Positions 17,731 to 27,698 of a DNA stretch of 64,000 bases are shown here, in pieces. The position numbers and the translations under genes are program-made. Positions within the stretch are counted from its first letter, which is position 1. Every line of letters starts with the position of its first letter. The notes under the pieces are model-generated. The model was not told the DNA's origin and did not search any database. It worked only from the letters and a program-made list of their open reading frames with translations. The stretch comes from Streptomyces sp. HM190 (GTDB lineage Bacteria; Actinomycetota; Actinomycetes; Streptomycetales; Streptomycetaceae), in assembly GCF_009857135.1 (NCBI RefSeq), contig NZ_CP047318.1, forward strand, positions 2,914,001 through 2,978,000. The letters run 5' to 3'.

Positions 17731-18788
17731 TGGGCGCTCTGGGCCAGGGAGCCGCACAGGGCGGTGGCGCCGCCGGTGGCGTACGGGTCGGTGCCGGCCG
17801 GGCCGCCGGCCTTGTCCCGCTGGCCGGCGAGCAGGGGCCGCAGATGGTTCGTGGCGTCGTCGGCGCAGGCCAGCGGCCCGGCCTGGACGTAGGAGACGAC
17901 GACCTCGGCCTGGTGGGTGCGCAGGTCGTCCTGGTCGAAGCGGAAGTGCAACTCGCGCCGCAGGGTGAACAGGGACGCCACGGACCCTGCCCGGGGGCCC
18001 GCCGGGCGCAGCGCGTACACGAAGGTGTGCGCGGCGACGACCTCCAGCGTGCCAGAGTCGAACTCCGCCGCCTGGAGGGTGCCCTGGACGCGGATCCTGG
18101 TGTCGGCGAGCTGGGCCCGGGAGGGGTCGAAACGGACGAGCCAGCCGGTGGGCGCGTGGCGTCCGTCCGCGGTGGGGTGGTCGAAGCTCTGGTCGAACTG
18201 GTCGAGCTGGTCGGAGTCGAGCAGCCGTCGTACCGGCTGGACGGTGGTGCCGGCGAGCACCTGCGGGTCGAGGGCGGAGGCGACCAGGTACTCCTTGGCG
18301 ACGGTCAGCGAGGTGACGACCTGGCTGTCGGAGAAGTGCTCGGTGCGGCGGGTGGCGGGCATCGTGATGCCGTCGGCGCCGGTGCGGAAGTGGGCGGCGG
18401 GACTGTTCTCGAACAGTCTCTCGGGGTCGTCGGAGCCGGGGACCGGTGCCTGGGGGGCCAGGGGGATGACCGTCATCCGCAGCGGTTCGGTGGGACCCGT
18501 GGCCCGGGGTTGGTACGGATGGCGGACGCCCATGTAGATGGCGGTACCGAAGGCGATGGCGATGAGCAGGACGAGGACCAGTGCCTGCCGGGAGAGACCG
18601 CGCCGCGCGGGCGCCCGGCGGCGGACGGCCGGGGCGTGGTCGGTGAGGCGTTCCTGGGCGGAGAACTCCTGGAGACGGGCAGCTTGGATGAACGATTCGT
18701 CGAACACGACGGATCGGTATTCGTCCTCACCTCCACCGCCGGGGGCGCCCTCGGGTGTCCCCTCGGGTGGGTCTCCGGGCCCGCCCAT
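17718..18788 (-). CDS. Single-pass membrane protein with SVVFDE motif, possible spore-wall factor
   Basis: 356 residues. N-terminal cytoplasmic part carries YRSVVFDESFIQAARLQE and AQERL, followed by Arg-rich sequence, one membrane segment (ALVLVLLIAIAFGTAIYMGV, about residues 69-88), and an extracytoplasmic domain of about 260 residues with no family I recognise. The next upstream gene encodes a smaller protein with the same N-terminal motif. From memory the S. coelicolor equivalents (SCO2583, SCO2584) lie in a region studied for spore-wall synthesis; I cannot verify that here. Ends inside a 20-bp tandem repeat. Confidence 0.78.
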   Translation of the reverse strand: MGGPGDPPEGTPEGAPGGGGEDEYRSVVFDESFIQAARLQEFSAQERLTDHAPAVRRRAPARRGLSRQALVLVLLIAIAFGTAIYMGVRHPYQPRATGPTEPLRMTVIPLAPQAPVPGSDDPERLFENSPAAHFRTGADGITMPATRRTEHFSDSQVVTSLTVAKEYLVASALDPQVLAGTTVQPVRRLLDSDQLDQFDQSFDHPTADGRHAPTGWLVRFDPSRAQLADTRIRVQGTLQAAEFDSGTLEVVAAHTFVYALRPAGPRAGSVASLFTLRRELHFRFDQDDLRTHQAEVVVSYVQAGPLACADDATNHLRPLLAGQRDKAGGPAGTDPYATGGATALCGSLAQSAQPKV

Positions 18789-18889
18789 ACCTTCAGGGTA
18801 GGTCCGCCGGAGCTCCGGTAAACGCCGAGCTGCGCCACAACTTCTGACAGGTTCTCACCAGGTTTTCGAACGTCTCGTCGAACCGCTTG

Positions 18890-19468
18890 TCAGGGTTGGC
18901 GCGGGACCGCCGGGACCGCGGGCTGGGAGTAGTCCGCGGAGGCCGAGGGGCCGGCCGAGGTGCCCTGTTCGACCCCGGTGGTGGCGGGGGGCGGGACCTC
19001 GTCGCCACGGCTGGAGGAGGCGCCCCGGTAGACGGCGGCGAAGGCCAGCGCGACCATTCCGACGCCCATGACCAGGGCGAGGAGCCAGGCGACGGGGCGG
19101 TGCCAGCGGGTCTGCCTGCCGTAGGGCCCGTCGGAGCCGAAGCGGCCCTCCAGGACCTCGGGGTCGTCGAGATCGTCGAGGTCGGGGTCGTGGCCGTAGT
19201 CCGGGCCCTCGGCGAAGCCGTCGTCGTAGTCGTCACCGCGGGGGCCTCTGGAGTGCGCCCGGCGGGCCTCGGCCTCCTGAGCCGCGGCACGGGCCTCCGC
19301 GGCCGCGAGCAGCCGCTCGACCGCGGTCGGCTCATGGACCACGGCCGCCCGTACGAAGTCCTCGTCGAAGACCACGGAGGCGAACTCTTCGTCCCTACCT
19401 CCGCGGTCGCGGTCGTCGTCGGGCTCCCAGCCGTCCGGGAACGGCGTGCCCCCCACGTCCTCCGGCAC
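18890..19468 (-). CDS. Small single-pass membrane protein with SVVFDE motif
   Basis: 192 residues from GTG 19468 (VPEDVGGTPFPDGWEP). N-terminal motif EFASVVFDEDFVRAAVVHE and VERLLAAAEARAA matches the N-terminus of the neighbouring protein. Then a long acidic stretch (many DD and DDLDD), one membrane segment (VAWLLALVMGVGMVALAFAAVY), and a short Ser/Pro-rich external end. Lies 101 bp upstream of its larger relative and probably works with it. An earlier start would add residues with no family features. Function unknown. Confidence 0.75.
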   Translation of the reverse strand: MPEDVGGTPFPDGWEPDDDRDRGGRDEEFASVVFDEDFVRAAVVHEPTAVERLLAAAEARAAAQEAEARRAHSRGPRGDDYDDGFAEGPDYGHDPDLDDLDDPEVLEGRFGSDGPYGRQTRWHRPVAWLLALVMGVGMVALAFAAVYRGASSSRGDEVPPPATTGVEQGTSAGPSASADYSQPAVPAVPRQP

Positions 19469-19646
19469 GCATCCAGAGTAGACCGGGGTGGTCAATTTGG
19501 GCAGACGGTAAGGAAATTCATCCGTTCTGCTCAGCGGGTCGCCGGTCGTCCCCCGGGAACCGGCCGGCGCCCCACGAGGCCCGTACGCCCCGCAGAGCGC
19601 CGAGCGCCCCGCAGAGCGTCGTACGCGCCGGGTTCTCGGCAGGTGG

Positions 19647-20933
19647 TCAGCGGCGTACGTGCCCGTCACCCGTGACGATGTACTTGGTGCTGGTCAGCTC
19701 GGGCAGCCCCATCGGGCCGCGGGCGTGCAGCTTCTGGGTGGAGATGCCGATCTCCGCGCCGAAGCCGAACTGGCCACCGTCGGTGAAGCGGGTGGAGGCG
19801 TTGACGGTGACGGTCGTGGAGTCGACCAGCTGGGTGAAGCGGCGGGCGGCCTGCTGGGAGGTCGTCACGATCGCCTCGGTGTGCCCGGAGCTCCACAGCC
19901 GGATGTGCTCCACGGCCCGGTCGAGCGAGTCGACGACGGCCGCGGCGATGTCGTACGAGAGGTACTCGGTCTCCCAGTCCTCCGTGGTGGCCTCGACGAC
20001 CGTGGCGCGGGTGTCCTTGGCGTACGCGAGGACGCGCTCGTCGCCGTGGACGGTGACCCCGGCGTCGGCGAGGGCGTCCAGGGCGCGGGGCAGGAACTCG
20101 GGGGCGATGTCCTGGTGGACCAGGAGGGTCTCGGCGGCGTTGCAGACGCTGACCCGCTGGGCCTTGGAGTTGATCAGGATCTCGACCGCCATGTCGAGGT
20201 CGGCGTCCGCGTCCACGTAGACGTGGCAGTTGCCGGTGCCGGTCTCGATCACCGGGACGGTGGACTCCTCGACCACCGTGCGGATCAGGGAGGCGCCGCC
20301 GCGCGGGATGAGCACGTCGACCAGGCCGCGGGCGCGCATCAGCTCACGCACGGAGTCGCGGCTCTCGCCGGGGACGAGCTGGACGGCGTCGGCGGGCAGC
20401 CCGGCGCCGCCGACGGCGTCGCGCAGGACACGGACGAGGGCGGTGTTGGACTCGTAGGCGGAGGACGAGCCGCGCAGCAGGACCGCGTTGCCCGACTTCA
20501 GGCAGAGGGCGGCGGCGTCGACGGTGACGTTCGGGCGGGCCTCGTAGATGATGCCGACGACACCGAGCGGGACGCGGACCTGGCGCAGGTCGATGCCGTT
20601 CGGCAGGGTCGAGCCGCGGACGACCTCGCCGACCGGGTCGGGCAGCGCGGCGACGTCGCGCACGTCGGCGGCGATCGCACGGATCCGCTCCGGGGTGAGC
20701 GTCAGCCGGTCGATGATCGCCTCGCTGGTGCCGGCCTCGCGGGCCCGCTCGATGTCCTTGGCGTTGGCCTCGACGACCTCGTTCGTACGGACTTCCAGCG
20801 CGTCCGCGATGGCGAGCAGCGCGTCGTCCTTGTCGGCGCGCGGGAGCGGCGCGAGGTCGGCGGCGGCGGCCTTGGCACGGTAGGCGGCCCGGGTGACCGG
20901 GGACATGGAGTCGTACGGCGAGAGCGTGGTCAT
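19647..20933 (-). CDS. proA: Glutamate-5-semialdehyde dehydrogenase (gamma-glutamyl phosphate reductase)
   Basis: 428 residues from ATG 20933 ([14 protein letters not shown]). Second step of proline synthesis: reduces glutamyl-5-phosphate with NADPH. Seen: [50 protein letters not shown], the catalytic Cys in [12 protein letters not shown], and [33 protein letters not shown] near the end, all in order. proB lies upstream with one hypothetical gene between them. Confidence 0.98.
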   Translation of the reverse strand: MTTLSPYDSMSPVTRAAYRAKAAAADLAPLPRADKDDALLAIADALEVRTNEVVEANAKDIERAREAGTSEAIIDRLTLTPERIRAIAADVRDVAALPDPVGEVVRGSTLPNGIDLRQVRVPLGVVGIIYEARPNVTVDAAALCLKSGNAVLLRGSSSAYESNTALVRVLRDAVGGAGLPADAVQLVPGESRDSVRELMRARGLVDVLIPRGGASLIRTVVEESTVPVIETGTGNCHVYVDADADLDMAVEILINSKAQRVSVCNAAETLLVHQDIAPEFLPRALDALADAGVTVHGDERVLAYAKDTRATVVEATTEDWETEYLSYDIAAAVVDSLDRAVEHIRLWSSGHTEAIVTTSQQAARRFTQLVDSTTVTVNASTRFTDGGQFGFGAEIGISTQKLHARGPMGLPELTSTKYIVTGDGHVRR

Positions 20934-21182
20934 AGAGGAAGGGTAGTGCGCCGCGGAGGGCGGCCCCAGTCGCCGTCCCACCAGCCGAGACGGCCCCCGG
21001 ACGGGCCCGCGCGCCGTGCCCCCGCACGCCTGATCGAAGCGGCCCGGACGGCACCTGCGGGGTCCCGCGCGCCGAAGACAGACCGAACGGGCCCGTCGAC
21101 AGCGGGCCCGGCGGACGCCGACCGGGTCGGCGCGCCGGAAAGGCGCGCCCGAGGCGCGGTCGTCCTGGAAGGGGTCGTCGCC

Positions 21183-21656
21183 CTAGAAGGGGTGGACGCC
21201 GACGCGGGCGGCCGGCGGGAGGCCGCAGCCCTCGGCGATGCGCTGGTGGTAGGTCTGGCGGTCGATGACCTCCAGGCCGACGATCTCCCAGGGCGGCAGT
21301 CCGGCCGTGCGGCGGTGCTCGCCCCACAGACGCAGGGCGACGGCGGCCGCGTCGTGGAGGTCGCGGGCCTCCTCCCAGTAGCGGATCTCGGCGTGGTCGT
21401 TGGCGTAGCGGCTGGTCAGCAGGAAGGGGTGGTCGTGGGCGAGCTGTTCCAGGCCGCGCCGCACCTCCTTCAGCGGGGCCTCGGGCCCGGAGACGCTCAG
21501 CGTGACGTGCCACAGCCGGGGCAGGTCCTGCGGCTCCTCGGCGCCGCCCTCGTACGTGTCCGAGGAGGTGACGCTGGTGAGCGTCCGCTCCTCGCCTGCC
21601 GCACGGGAGGTACCACCACCACGGGACGCCGTGGCCCCGGGGCGCACTCGTCTCAC
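21183..21656 (-). CDS. Conserved hypothetical protein between proA and proB
   Basis: 157 residues from GTG 21656, supported by AAGGAGG about 7 bases upstream. After a variable N-terminus it reads LPRLWHVTLSVSGPEAPLKEVRRGLEQLAHDHPFLLTSRYANDHAE in pieces, then RYWEEARDLHDAAAVALRLW and GLPPWEIVGLEVIDRQTY. There is no signal peptide or membrane segment. The ferredoxin-like alternation of strands and helices is suggestive only. Probably a cytoplasmic protein; function unknown. Confidence 0.85.
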   Translation of the reverse strand: MRRVRPGATASRGGGTSRAAGEERTLTSVTSSDTYEGGAEEPQDLPRLWHVTLSVSGPEAPLKEVRRGLEQLAHDHPFLLTSRYANDHAEIRYWEEARDLHDAAAVALRLWGEHRRTAGLPPWEIVGLEVIDRQTYHQRIAEGCGLPPAARVGVHPF

Positions 21657-21808
21657 GACGGCCTCCTTCGCAACGATGCGGGCTTCGCATGGGGTGGTGC
21701 GGAATGCCCCTGGGACAAAGTTGAGCAGGCTCGGGGGCTCCGTGGGGCGGTTTTACGGAACGCGCACCGGTGCGGGGCGTGCTGCGGCACCCTTCGCGGG
21801 GTGGCTGG

Positions 21809-22969
21809 TCAGGGGTGCAGGAGCACCAGGTCGTCCCTGTGTACGACCTCTCGTTCGTACGCGGGACCCAGCTCGCGCGCCAGTTCCCGGGTCGAGCGGC
21901 CGATCAGCTGGGGGATCTCCTTGGCGTCGAAGTTGACCAGCCCGCGGGCGACGGCCCGGCCCGCTCCGTCGCGCAGCTCCACCGGGTCCCCGGCGCTGAA
22001 GTCGCCGTCGACGCCCGCGATGCCGGCCGGCAACAGGGACTTGCGGCGCTCCACGACCGCGCGCACCGCCCCGTCGTCGAGGGTGAGCGCGCCCTGCGGG
22101 GTGGACGCGTGCTGGAGCCAGAGCAGCCGGTCGGCGGAGCGTTTGCCGGTGGGGTGGAAGTAGGTGCCGGTGTCCCGGCCGGCGAGGGCGTCCGCGGCGT
22201 GGATGGCGCTGGTGAGGACCACGGGGATGCCCGCGCCGGTGGCGATCCCGGCCGCCTCGACCTTGGTGACCATGCCGCCGGTGCCGACGCCGGCCTTGCC
22301 CGCGCTGCCGATCTCCACGTGCGCGAGGTCCTCGGGGCCCCGTACCTCCGCTATCCGCGAGGTGCCGGGCCTGCTGGGGTCGCCGTCGTACACGCCGTCG
22401 ACGTCCGAGAGCAGGACCAGCAGGTCGGCGCGGACGAGGTGGGCGACGAGGGCGGCGAGGCGGTCGTTGTCACCGAAGCGGATCTCGTCCGTGGCAACCG
22501 TGTCGTTCTCGTTGACGACGGGCAGCGCGCCCATCGCGAGGAGCTTGTCGAGGGTGCGGGAGGCGTTGCGGTGGTGGGCGCGGCGGCTCATGTCGTCGGA
22601 GGTGAGGAGCACCTGGCCGACGCGGATGCCGTAGCGGGCGCAGGAGGCCGTGTAACGGGCCACCAGGAGCCCCTGGCCGACGCTGGCGGCGGCCTGCTGC
22701 CGGGCGAGGTCCTTGGGGCGGCGGCGCAGGCCCAGCGGGGCGAGCCCGGCGGCGATGGCACCGGACGAGACGAGGACGATCTCCTTCTCTCCGCCGCCCG
22801 CCCGTCGCCCACCGCCACCGTCGGCCGAGGCCGTTCGGGCCGTCCCTTGGGCACGTACCTTGGCCAGGACGTCCACCAGGGCGTCCACCCGGTCGGCGTC
22901 GAGACCCCCCGAGGCCGTCGTCAGCGACGAGGAGCCCACCTTGACGACGATCCGGTGCGCTTCCGCCAC
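21809..22969 (-). CDS. proB: Glutamate 5-kinase with PUA domain
   Basis: 386 residues from GTG 22969 (VAEAHRIVVKVGSSSLTT). First step of proline synthesis, feedback-inhibited by proline. Seen: the amino acid kinase core (KVGSSSLT, EIVLVSSGAIAAGLAPLG, QAAASVGQGLL, VVNENDTVATDEIRFGDND, DVDGVYDGDPS, GTGGMVTKVEAA) and a C-terminal PUA domain (GDFSAGDPVELRDG, ARGLVNFDAKEIPQLIG). Divergent from the wall-polymer gene on the other strand. Confidence 0.98.
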   Translation of the reverse strand: MAEAHRIVVKVGSSSLTTASGGLDADRVDALVDVLAKVRAQGTARTASADGGGGRRAGGGEKEIVLVSSGAIAAGLAPLGLRRRPKDLARQQAAASVGQGLLVARYTASCARYGIRVGQVLLTSDDMSRRAHHRNASRTLDKLLAMGALPVVNENDTVATDEIRFGDNDRLAALVAHLVRADLLVLLSDVDGVYDGDPSRPGTSRIAEVRGPEDLAHVEIGSAGKAGVGTGGMVTKVEAAGIATGAGIPVVLTSAIHAADALAGRDTGTYFHPTGKRSADRLLWLQHASTPQGALTLDDGAVRAVVERRKSLLPAGIAGVDGDFSAGDPVELRDGAGRAVARGLVNFDAKEIPQLIGRSTRELARELGPAYEREVVHRDDLVLLHP

Positions 22970-23362
22970 TCCCTGCCTTGCCGCTGACACCTGTATCCCC
23001 AATGTTCCGAACCAGCCCGGTGTGTGCAGTGCGCAATCTACGGGAGCCGCCGGGCCGGACGCGTGCTCATTTCGAGGGGCGGACGGCACCGGTCCGCCCT
23101 GCCCGGCGCGGAGGCCCGGAGGGGGCCGCGGCGTGAGAAACACCTCGGAACACCAGGCGTTATGTCCGATTACTGGTGACTGATCTCACGGGAGATTGCT
23201 CCTCGACCGCCCTAGGTCATACGGTCAGGATCGGCCTTCCTCATCTCGCGCGGCATTCCCGGGTCGGAAGGCGCCCGGGGGGTGCGCGCACCGCGGCGGG
23301 CCACCCCCACTACTCTCATTCCCCCCCTCCCGTCCGTCGCATCCTCCGCAGGAGCCCCGCCC
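22970..23362. other. Divergent promoter region between proB and the wall-polymer gene
   Basis: No gene seen in about 390 bp. On the plus strand TTGCTC-N18-TACGGT (around 23197-23225) is a plausible promoter for the gene at 23363. No clear proB promoter or operator was recognised. Confidence 0.45.
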
Positions 23363-25444
23363 GTGCCCTCCGCAGGCCTCGTACCCCGCCGCATCGTGCA
23401 GCTGTCAGCGCTGTGCGCGATGTTCGCGCTCTTCACGGTCCAGATCGTCTCCGCGCTGCTGCCGAACATCGCCCTGTTCGTCGCCGCCGGCGCGGCGGGC
23501 CTCCTTCTGGACACGTATCTGCAGTACCGGGACCCCGGGCTCCTCGCGCTGCTGGGCAAGGTCCGCTTCGACGCGCTGGTGCGCCAGCTGCTGCGCGACA
23601 TGCTGGTTCTGGTGGGCCTGCTGCGGATCGACGGGATCGACCCGCTGCGCGAGCAGGCGCCGCTGCTGGTCGGCCTGTGCCTCTTCTACGCGGTGCACTT
23701 CGCCTGCCAGGGCGTCTCCGTGCTGGTCCGCCGCAGCCGGACGCTGCCGATCGTCACGCGCAACATCGACGCCTCCGAGCTGCACCTGACGGCCGCCCCG
23801 CCGCGCATCCTGGCCCGCCGCCAGGCCCACCGGCTGCTGACGTTCTCGCTGCCGATCACCGCCGGAATGCTGACCACGGCGGCCACGAAGGACGCCGTCT
23901 GGGGCGGTCTCGGCCTCGGCTTCGGCCTGACCCTCCTCGTCGGGGGCACGGCGTACCTGGCGACCTGGCTGCTGCCCGGGAAGCGGGCGAGGAACGAGCA
24001 GCAGGTCATGGAGTGGCTGGACAGCTGGCTGGAGCGCTACCAGCCGACCGTCGCCATGTACTTCTCCGGCGGCACCACCTCGGCGTACCAGGCGAACATG
24101 TGGCTCTCCACGCTGTCCCGGCTGGACAAGCCGCTGATCGTGCTGCGCGAGCGCTTCATGGTGCAGAAGATCGACGCGACCGACGTCCCGATCATCTGCT
24201 TCCCGAAGGTCTCGACGATGTTCTCCCTGGAGAGCTCGACCCTGAAGATGATGCTGCACCCGGCCAACGCCGCGAAGACCTCCCAGGTGCTGCGCATCCC
24301 CACCATCAAGCACGCCTTCATCAACCACGGCGAGAGCGACAAGCTGTCCTCCTGCAACCCGTACGCGAAGGCGTACGACGAGGTGTGGGTCGCCGGTCCC
24401 GCCGCGCGCGAGCGGTACGCGCTCGCCGAGGTCGGTGTCGAGGACAAGGACATCGTCGAGGTGGGCCGCCCGCAGCTGGCGCCGATCCGCCCGTACGCGG
24501 GCCCGCCGACCGGCACGTACACGACCGTGCTCTACGCGCCCACCTGGGAGGGCTGGGACGGCAACCCCGGCAACACCTCGGTGGTCCTGGCCGGTGAGAA
24601 CATCGTCCGGGCGCTGCTCGCCGACGACAAGGTGCGGCTGCTGTACAAGCCGCACCCGATGACCGGCTCGGTCGACCCGCGCGCGGGCGCCGCGAACGAG
24701 CGCATCATGGCGATGATCCGCGAGGCCAACACGAGGCGATCGGGGGCCCGGCCGGGCGCCGAGGCCGCCGCGGAGCTGGTGCGCCGCACGGCGGAGCTGG
24801 ACAGGCTGACGTCGACGTCGTTCCGGTCCAGCGCGGACGAGATGGAGCGGATGCTGCTGCAGGGCGCGCCGAGCGGTGACCGTGAGGCGGCCATCGCCGA
24901 GGCCACGCTGGCCTGGGAGAAGGCGTACTGGGCCTCGTTCCCCGAGTGGGAGCACCTCGTCATCACCGAGGCCCGGCCGGCCATCTTCGCCTGCTTCAAC
25001 GCGTCCGACCTGCTGATCAGCGATGTCTCGTCGGTGGTGTCGGACTGGCTGTCCAGCGAGAAGCCGTACGCAGTGGGCAACACCTCCGGGCTGCCGGAGG
25101 CGGCGTTCCGCGCGGCGTTCCCGACCGTGTCGGCGGGTGTCGTGATCACGCCGGACGCGCGTGAGGTGCCGGGGCTGCTGGACGCGGTGCGCAACCCGGA
25201 GAAGGACCCCTTCACCAAGGCCCGCGCCGATCTGAAGGAACAGCTGCTCGGCCCGTCGGACCCGCCGTCCCTCGTCCGGTTCGGCGCGGCCGTCCGGACG
25301 CTGTGCGCCAAGGCGGACGACCGCCGGGTCCGCATGGAGTCCCGCCTCGCCAACGAGATCCCCGCCCCCCGCGAGTCGCGGGACGAGATGGCGGCCGAGG
25401 GGGAGCCCAGCGAGACGGCCGAGGACGCGGAGGCGCTCCGCTAG
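23363..25444 (+). CDS. CDP-glycerol glycerophosphotransferase-family wall polymer synthase, membrane-attached
   Basis: 693 residues from GTG 23363 (VPSAGLVPRRIVQL), chosen for AGGAG 8 bases upstream. About four hydrophobic segments in the first 140 residues and two more near 170-215 are followed by a cytoplasmic domain with YAPTWEGWDGN, VRLLYKPHPMTGS and LLISDVSSVVSDWL, the motifs of TagF/TagB-type polymer synthases. In the TagF family, HP (KPHP) and the YAPTW and DxSS segments bind the CDP-activated sugar alcohol. The S. coelicolor counterpart is, from memory, PdtA, which makes the polydiglycosylphosphate wall polymer. Fits the wall-building theme of the region. Confidence 0.9.
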   Translation: MPSAGLVPRRIVQLSALCAMFALFTVQIVSALLPNIALFVAAGAAGLLLDTYLQYRDPGLLALLGKVRFDALVRQLLRDMLVLVGLLRIDGIDPLREQAPLLVGLCLFYAVHFACQGVSVLVRRSRTLPIVTRNIDASELHLTAAPPRILARRQAHRLLTFSLPITAGMLTTAATKDAVWGGLGLGFGLTLLVGGTAYLATWLLPGKRARNEQQVMEWLDSWLERYQPTVAMYFSGGTTSAYQANMWLSTLSRLDKPLIVLRERFMVQKIDATDVPIICFPKVSTMFSLESSTLKMMLHPANAAKTSQVLRIPTIKHAFINHGESDKLSSCNPYAKAYDEVWVAGPAARERYALAEVGVEDKDIVEVGRPQLAPIRPYAGPPTGTYTTVLYAPTWEGWDGNPGNTSVVLAGENIVRALLADDKVRLLYKPHPMTGSVDPRAGAANERIMAMIREANTRRSGARPGAEAAAELVRRTAELDRLTSTSFRSSADEMERMLLQGAPSGDREAAIAEATLAWEKAYWASFPEWEHLVITEARPAIFACFNASDLLISDVSSVVSDWLSSEKPYAVGNTSGLPEAAFRAAFPTVSAGVVITPDAREVPGLLDAVRNPEKDPFTKARADLKEQLLGPSDPPSLVRFGAAVRTLCAKADDRRVRMESRLANEIPAPRESRDEMAAEGEPSETAEDAEALR

Positions 25445-25467
25445 GTTCAGCCGAAGCGGTGCAGCCG

Positions 25468-25502
25468 AAGGGCCCCGGTGGCGATGTGCCGCCGGGGCCC
25501 TT
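25468..25502 (+). terminator. Terminator after the wall-polymer synthase gene
   Basis: AAGGGCCCCGG (25468-25478) pairs with CCGGGGCCCTT (25492-25502), 24 bp after the stop codon. Confidence 0.8.
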
Positions 25503-25559
25503 CGCCGTCGCTGGGGGCTTTGGCTCGTGTGTCGGCTGGGGCGGGGTCGGTGCGCCCAA

Positions 25560-25660
25560 GAACTCGGGAGGGGCGGTCGTGATGAGGCTGCGGGTGCGTT
25601 GTGGTTTGTCGCCCGGTTCCCCGCGCCCCTGGTGGGGGCGGCCCCGGCTGCGTAGCGGTG
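25560..25660. repeat. Probable dispersed Streptomyces intergenic repeat
   Basis: Contains GCGGGTGCGTTGTGG, TTTGTCGCCCGGTTCC and CCCCGCGCCCCTGGTGG, which look like the GC-rich repeat found between genes across Streptomyces genomes. A related sequence (CGGTTCCCCGCGC) recurs in the inverted repeat at 58834-58960. The rest of 25503-25817 holds no gene. Confidence 0.5.
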
Positions 25661-25817
25661 CCGTGAGGACAGTTCTCCCCGTCACGTGCCCGCATGCCGC
25701 CACAGCCGCGCAGTCCCCCACGCCGCCGCAGCTCCCTCGCTCACCCCGCTCACGCGACGGCGCCTCGCCGGTGCCGGGTGGCTGCGGCTGGTCGGCGGTG
25801 CCGGGCGCCCTGAAGGC

Positions 25818-25854
25818 AAAGGGCCCGCGCCCCGGGGCCGCGCCCGGTCCCTTT
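25818..25854 (-). terminator. Imperfect hairpin at the obg stop codon
   Basis: AAAGGGCCCGCGCCCC...CGGTCCCTTT forms a stem spanning the obg stop codon; likely terminator of the rplU-rpmA-obg operon. Confidence 0.6.
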
Positions 25855-27289
25855 AGAAGGGCTCGAAGTCGTCGTACGCCTGGTCGAGTTCGTCGCGTTC
25901 GGCCTGGCGGTCGCGGCGGCGCTGGACGGCCGGGCGGGGCGCCTCGAAGCGGTGGTCCTCGCCGCGGCGGCCGAGCATCTCCGCGCCGGCCGTCACGGTC
26001 GGCTCCCAGTCGAAGACGACCGCGTTGTCCTCGGGGCCGATGGCGACGCCGTCGCCGGAGCGGGCGCCCGCCTTCATCAGCTCCTCCTCGACGCCGAGGC
26101 GGTTCAGACGGTCGGCGAGGTAGCCCACCGCCTCGTCGTTGTTGAAGTCGGTCTGCCGTACCCAGCGCTCCGGCTTCTCGCCCCGCACCCGGAAGAGGCC
26201 GTCCTCCTCGCGGGTGACGGTGAAGCCCGCGTCGTCGACCGCCTTCGGGCGGATGACGATCCGGGTCGCCTCCTCCTTCGGCTTGGCGGCCCGCGCCTTG
26301 CCGACGAGGTCCGCGAGCGCGAAGGACAGCTCCCTCAGGCCGGTGTGGGCGACCGCGGACACCTCGAAGACGCGGTAGCCGCGGGCCTCCAGGTCCGGCC
26401 GCACCATCTCGGCGAGGTCCTTGCCGTCGGGCACGTCGATCTTGTTGAGGACGACGATGCGCGGCCGGTCGTCGAGCCCGCCGTACTCCTTCAGCTCCTC
26501 CTCGATGATGTCGAGGTCGGAGACGGGGTCGCGGTCGGACTCCAGGGTCGCCGTGTCCAGGACGTGGACGAGGACGCTGCAGCGCTCCACGTGCCGGAGG
26601 AACTCGAGGCCGAGGCCCTTGCCCTGGCTGGCGCCGGGGATCAGGCCCGGCACGTCGGCGATGGTGTAGACCGTCGAGCCGGCCGTGACCACGCCCAGGT
26701 TGGGGACGAGGGTCGTGAACGGATAGTCCGCGATCTTCGGCTTGGCGGCGCTCAGCACCGAGATCAGCGAGGACTTGCCGGCGCTCGGGTACCCGACCAG
26801 CGCCACGTCGGCGACGGTCTTCAGCTCCAGGACGATGTCGCGCAGGTCCCCCGGCTCACCGAGCAGCGCGAAGCCGGGCGCCTTGCGGCGGGCGGAGGCG
26901 AGGGCCGCGTTGCCGAGGCCGCCCCGGCCGCCCTGAGCGGCGACGAAGGAGGTGCCGTGGCCGACGAGGTCGGCGAGGACGTTGCCCTGCCCGTCGAGCA
27001 CCACCGTGCCGTCCGGCACGGACAGGACGAGGTCCTGGCCGTCCTTGCCGGAACGGTTGCCGCCCTCGCCCGGCTTGCCGTTGGTGGCCTTGCGGTGCGG
27101 GGAGTGGTGGTACTCGAGCAGCGTGGTGACGGACTGGTCCACGGTGAGGATCACATCGCCGCCGCGACCGCCGTTGCCCCCGTCGGGGCCGCCCAGCGGC
27201 TTGAACTTCTCACGGTGGACGGAGGCACAGCCGTGGCCTCCGTTACCCGCGGCGACGTGCAGCTCGACGCGGTCCACGAAGGTGGTCAT
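25853..27289 (-). CDS. obg: Obg family GTPase
   Basis: 478 residues. Essential ribosome-associated GTPase; in Streptomyces Obg levels also influence the onset of sporulation. Seen: glycine-rich Obg fold ([24 protein letters not shown]), G1 [10 protein letters not shown]3 [11 protein letters not shown]4 NKID ([11 protein letters not shown]), and a C-terminal OCT domain ([30 protein letters not shown]). An Arg-rich tail ends [13 protein letters not shown]. Downstream of rplU and rpmA in the conserved order, but with a 140-bp gap and hairpin before it. Confidence 0.98.
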   Translation of the reverse strand: MTTFVDRVELHVAAGNGGHGCASVHREKFKPLGGPDGGNGGRGGDVILTVDQSVTTLLEYHHSPHRKATNGKPGEGGNRSGKDGQDLVLSVPDGTVVLDGQGNVLADLVGHGTSFVAAQGGRGGLGNAALASARRKAPGFALLGEPGDLRDIVLELKTVADVALVGYPSAGKSSLISVLSAAKPKIADYPFTTLVPNLGVVTAGSTVYTIADVPGLIPGASQGKGLGLEFLRHVERCSVLVHVLDTATLESDRDPVSDLDIIEEELKEYGGLDDRPRIVVLNKIDVPDGKDLAEMVRPDLEARGYRVFEVSAVAHTGLRELSFALADLVGKARAAKPKEEATRIVIRPKAVDDAGFTVTREEDGLFRVRGEKPERWVRQTDFNNDEAVGYLADRLNRLGVEEELMKAGARSGDGVAIGPEDNAVVFDWEPTVTAGAEMLGRRGEDHRFEAPRPAVQRRRDRQAERDELDQAYDDFEPF

Positions 27290-27353
27290 GGTGGGTGCCT
27301 CCAGTTACGCGCAATGCGTGGTGTACGGAATTGTCTCAGCAGTAACACGTCAA

Positions 27354-27392
27354 AGGCGGACCCGCTTCCCGTACGGGAAGTGAGGTCCGCCT
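27354..27392. terminator. Hairpin between rpmA and obg
   Basis: AGGCGGACC/GGTCCGCCT outer stem with inner CTTCCCGTACGGGAAG. May end the rplU-rpmA transcript partly and set a lower obg level. Confidence 0.7.
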
Positions 27393-27429
27393 CGACGAGA
27401 TCGCTCTACGGAAGCCCTGGTCGGAAGAC

Positions 27430-27684
27430 TCAGGCGACCGGAACGATGTTCACGACCTTGCGGCCACGGCTGGTGCCGAACTGCACCGCACCCGCGTTCA
27501 GCGCGAACAGCGTGTCGTCGCCACCGCGGCCGACGCCCGCACCGGGGTGGAAGTGGGTGCCACGCTGGCGGACCAGGATCTCACCCGCGCTCACGACCTG
27601 ACCGCCGAAGCGCTTCACGCCGAGCCGCTGGGCGTTCGAGTCGCGACCGTTCCGGGTGGACGATGCGCCCTTCTTGTGTGCCAT
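27430..27684 (-). CDS. rpmA: Ribosomal protein L27
   Basis: 84 residues: [20 protein letters not shown] then [28 protein letters not shown] in pieces, the standard bL27 sequence. bL27 reaches toward the peptidyl-transferase centre. Follows rplU by 14 bp in the usual operon. No N-terminal extension, so no cleavage of the staphylococcal type is expected. Confidence 0.99.
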   Translation of the reverse strand: MAHKKGASSTRNGRDSNAQRLGVKRFGGQVVSAGEILVRQRGTHFHPGAGVGRGGDDTLFALNAGAVQFGTSRGRKVVNIVPVA

Positions 27685-27698
27685 GTCTCCTCAGTCCC

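Noticed and set aside
17718..19468. The two SVVFDE proteins as sigma/anti-sigma factors
   Set aside because: No sigma-factor or zinc anti-sigma motifs seen; only a shared short cytoplasmic motif and single membrane segments.
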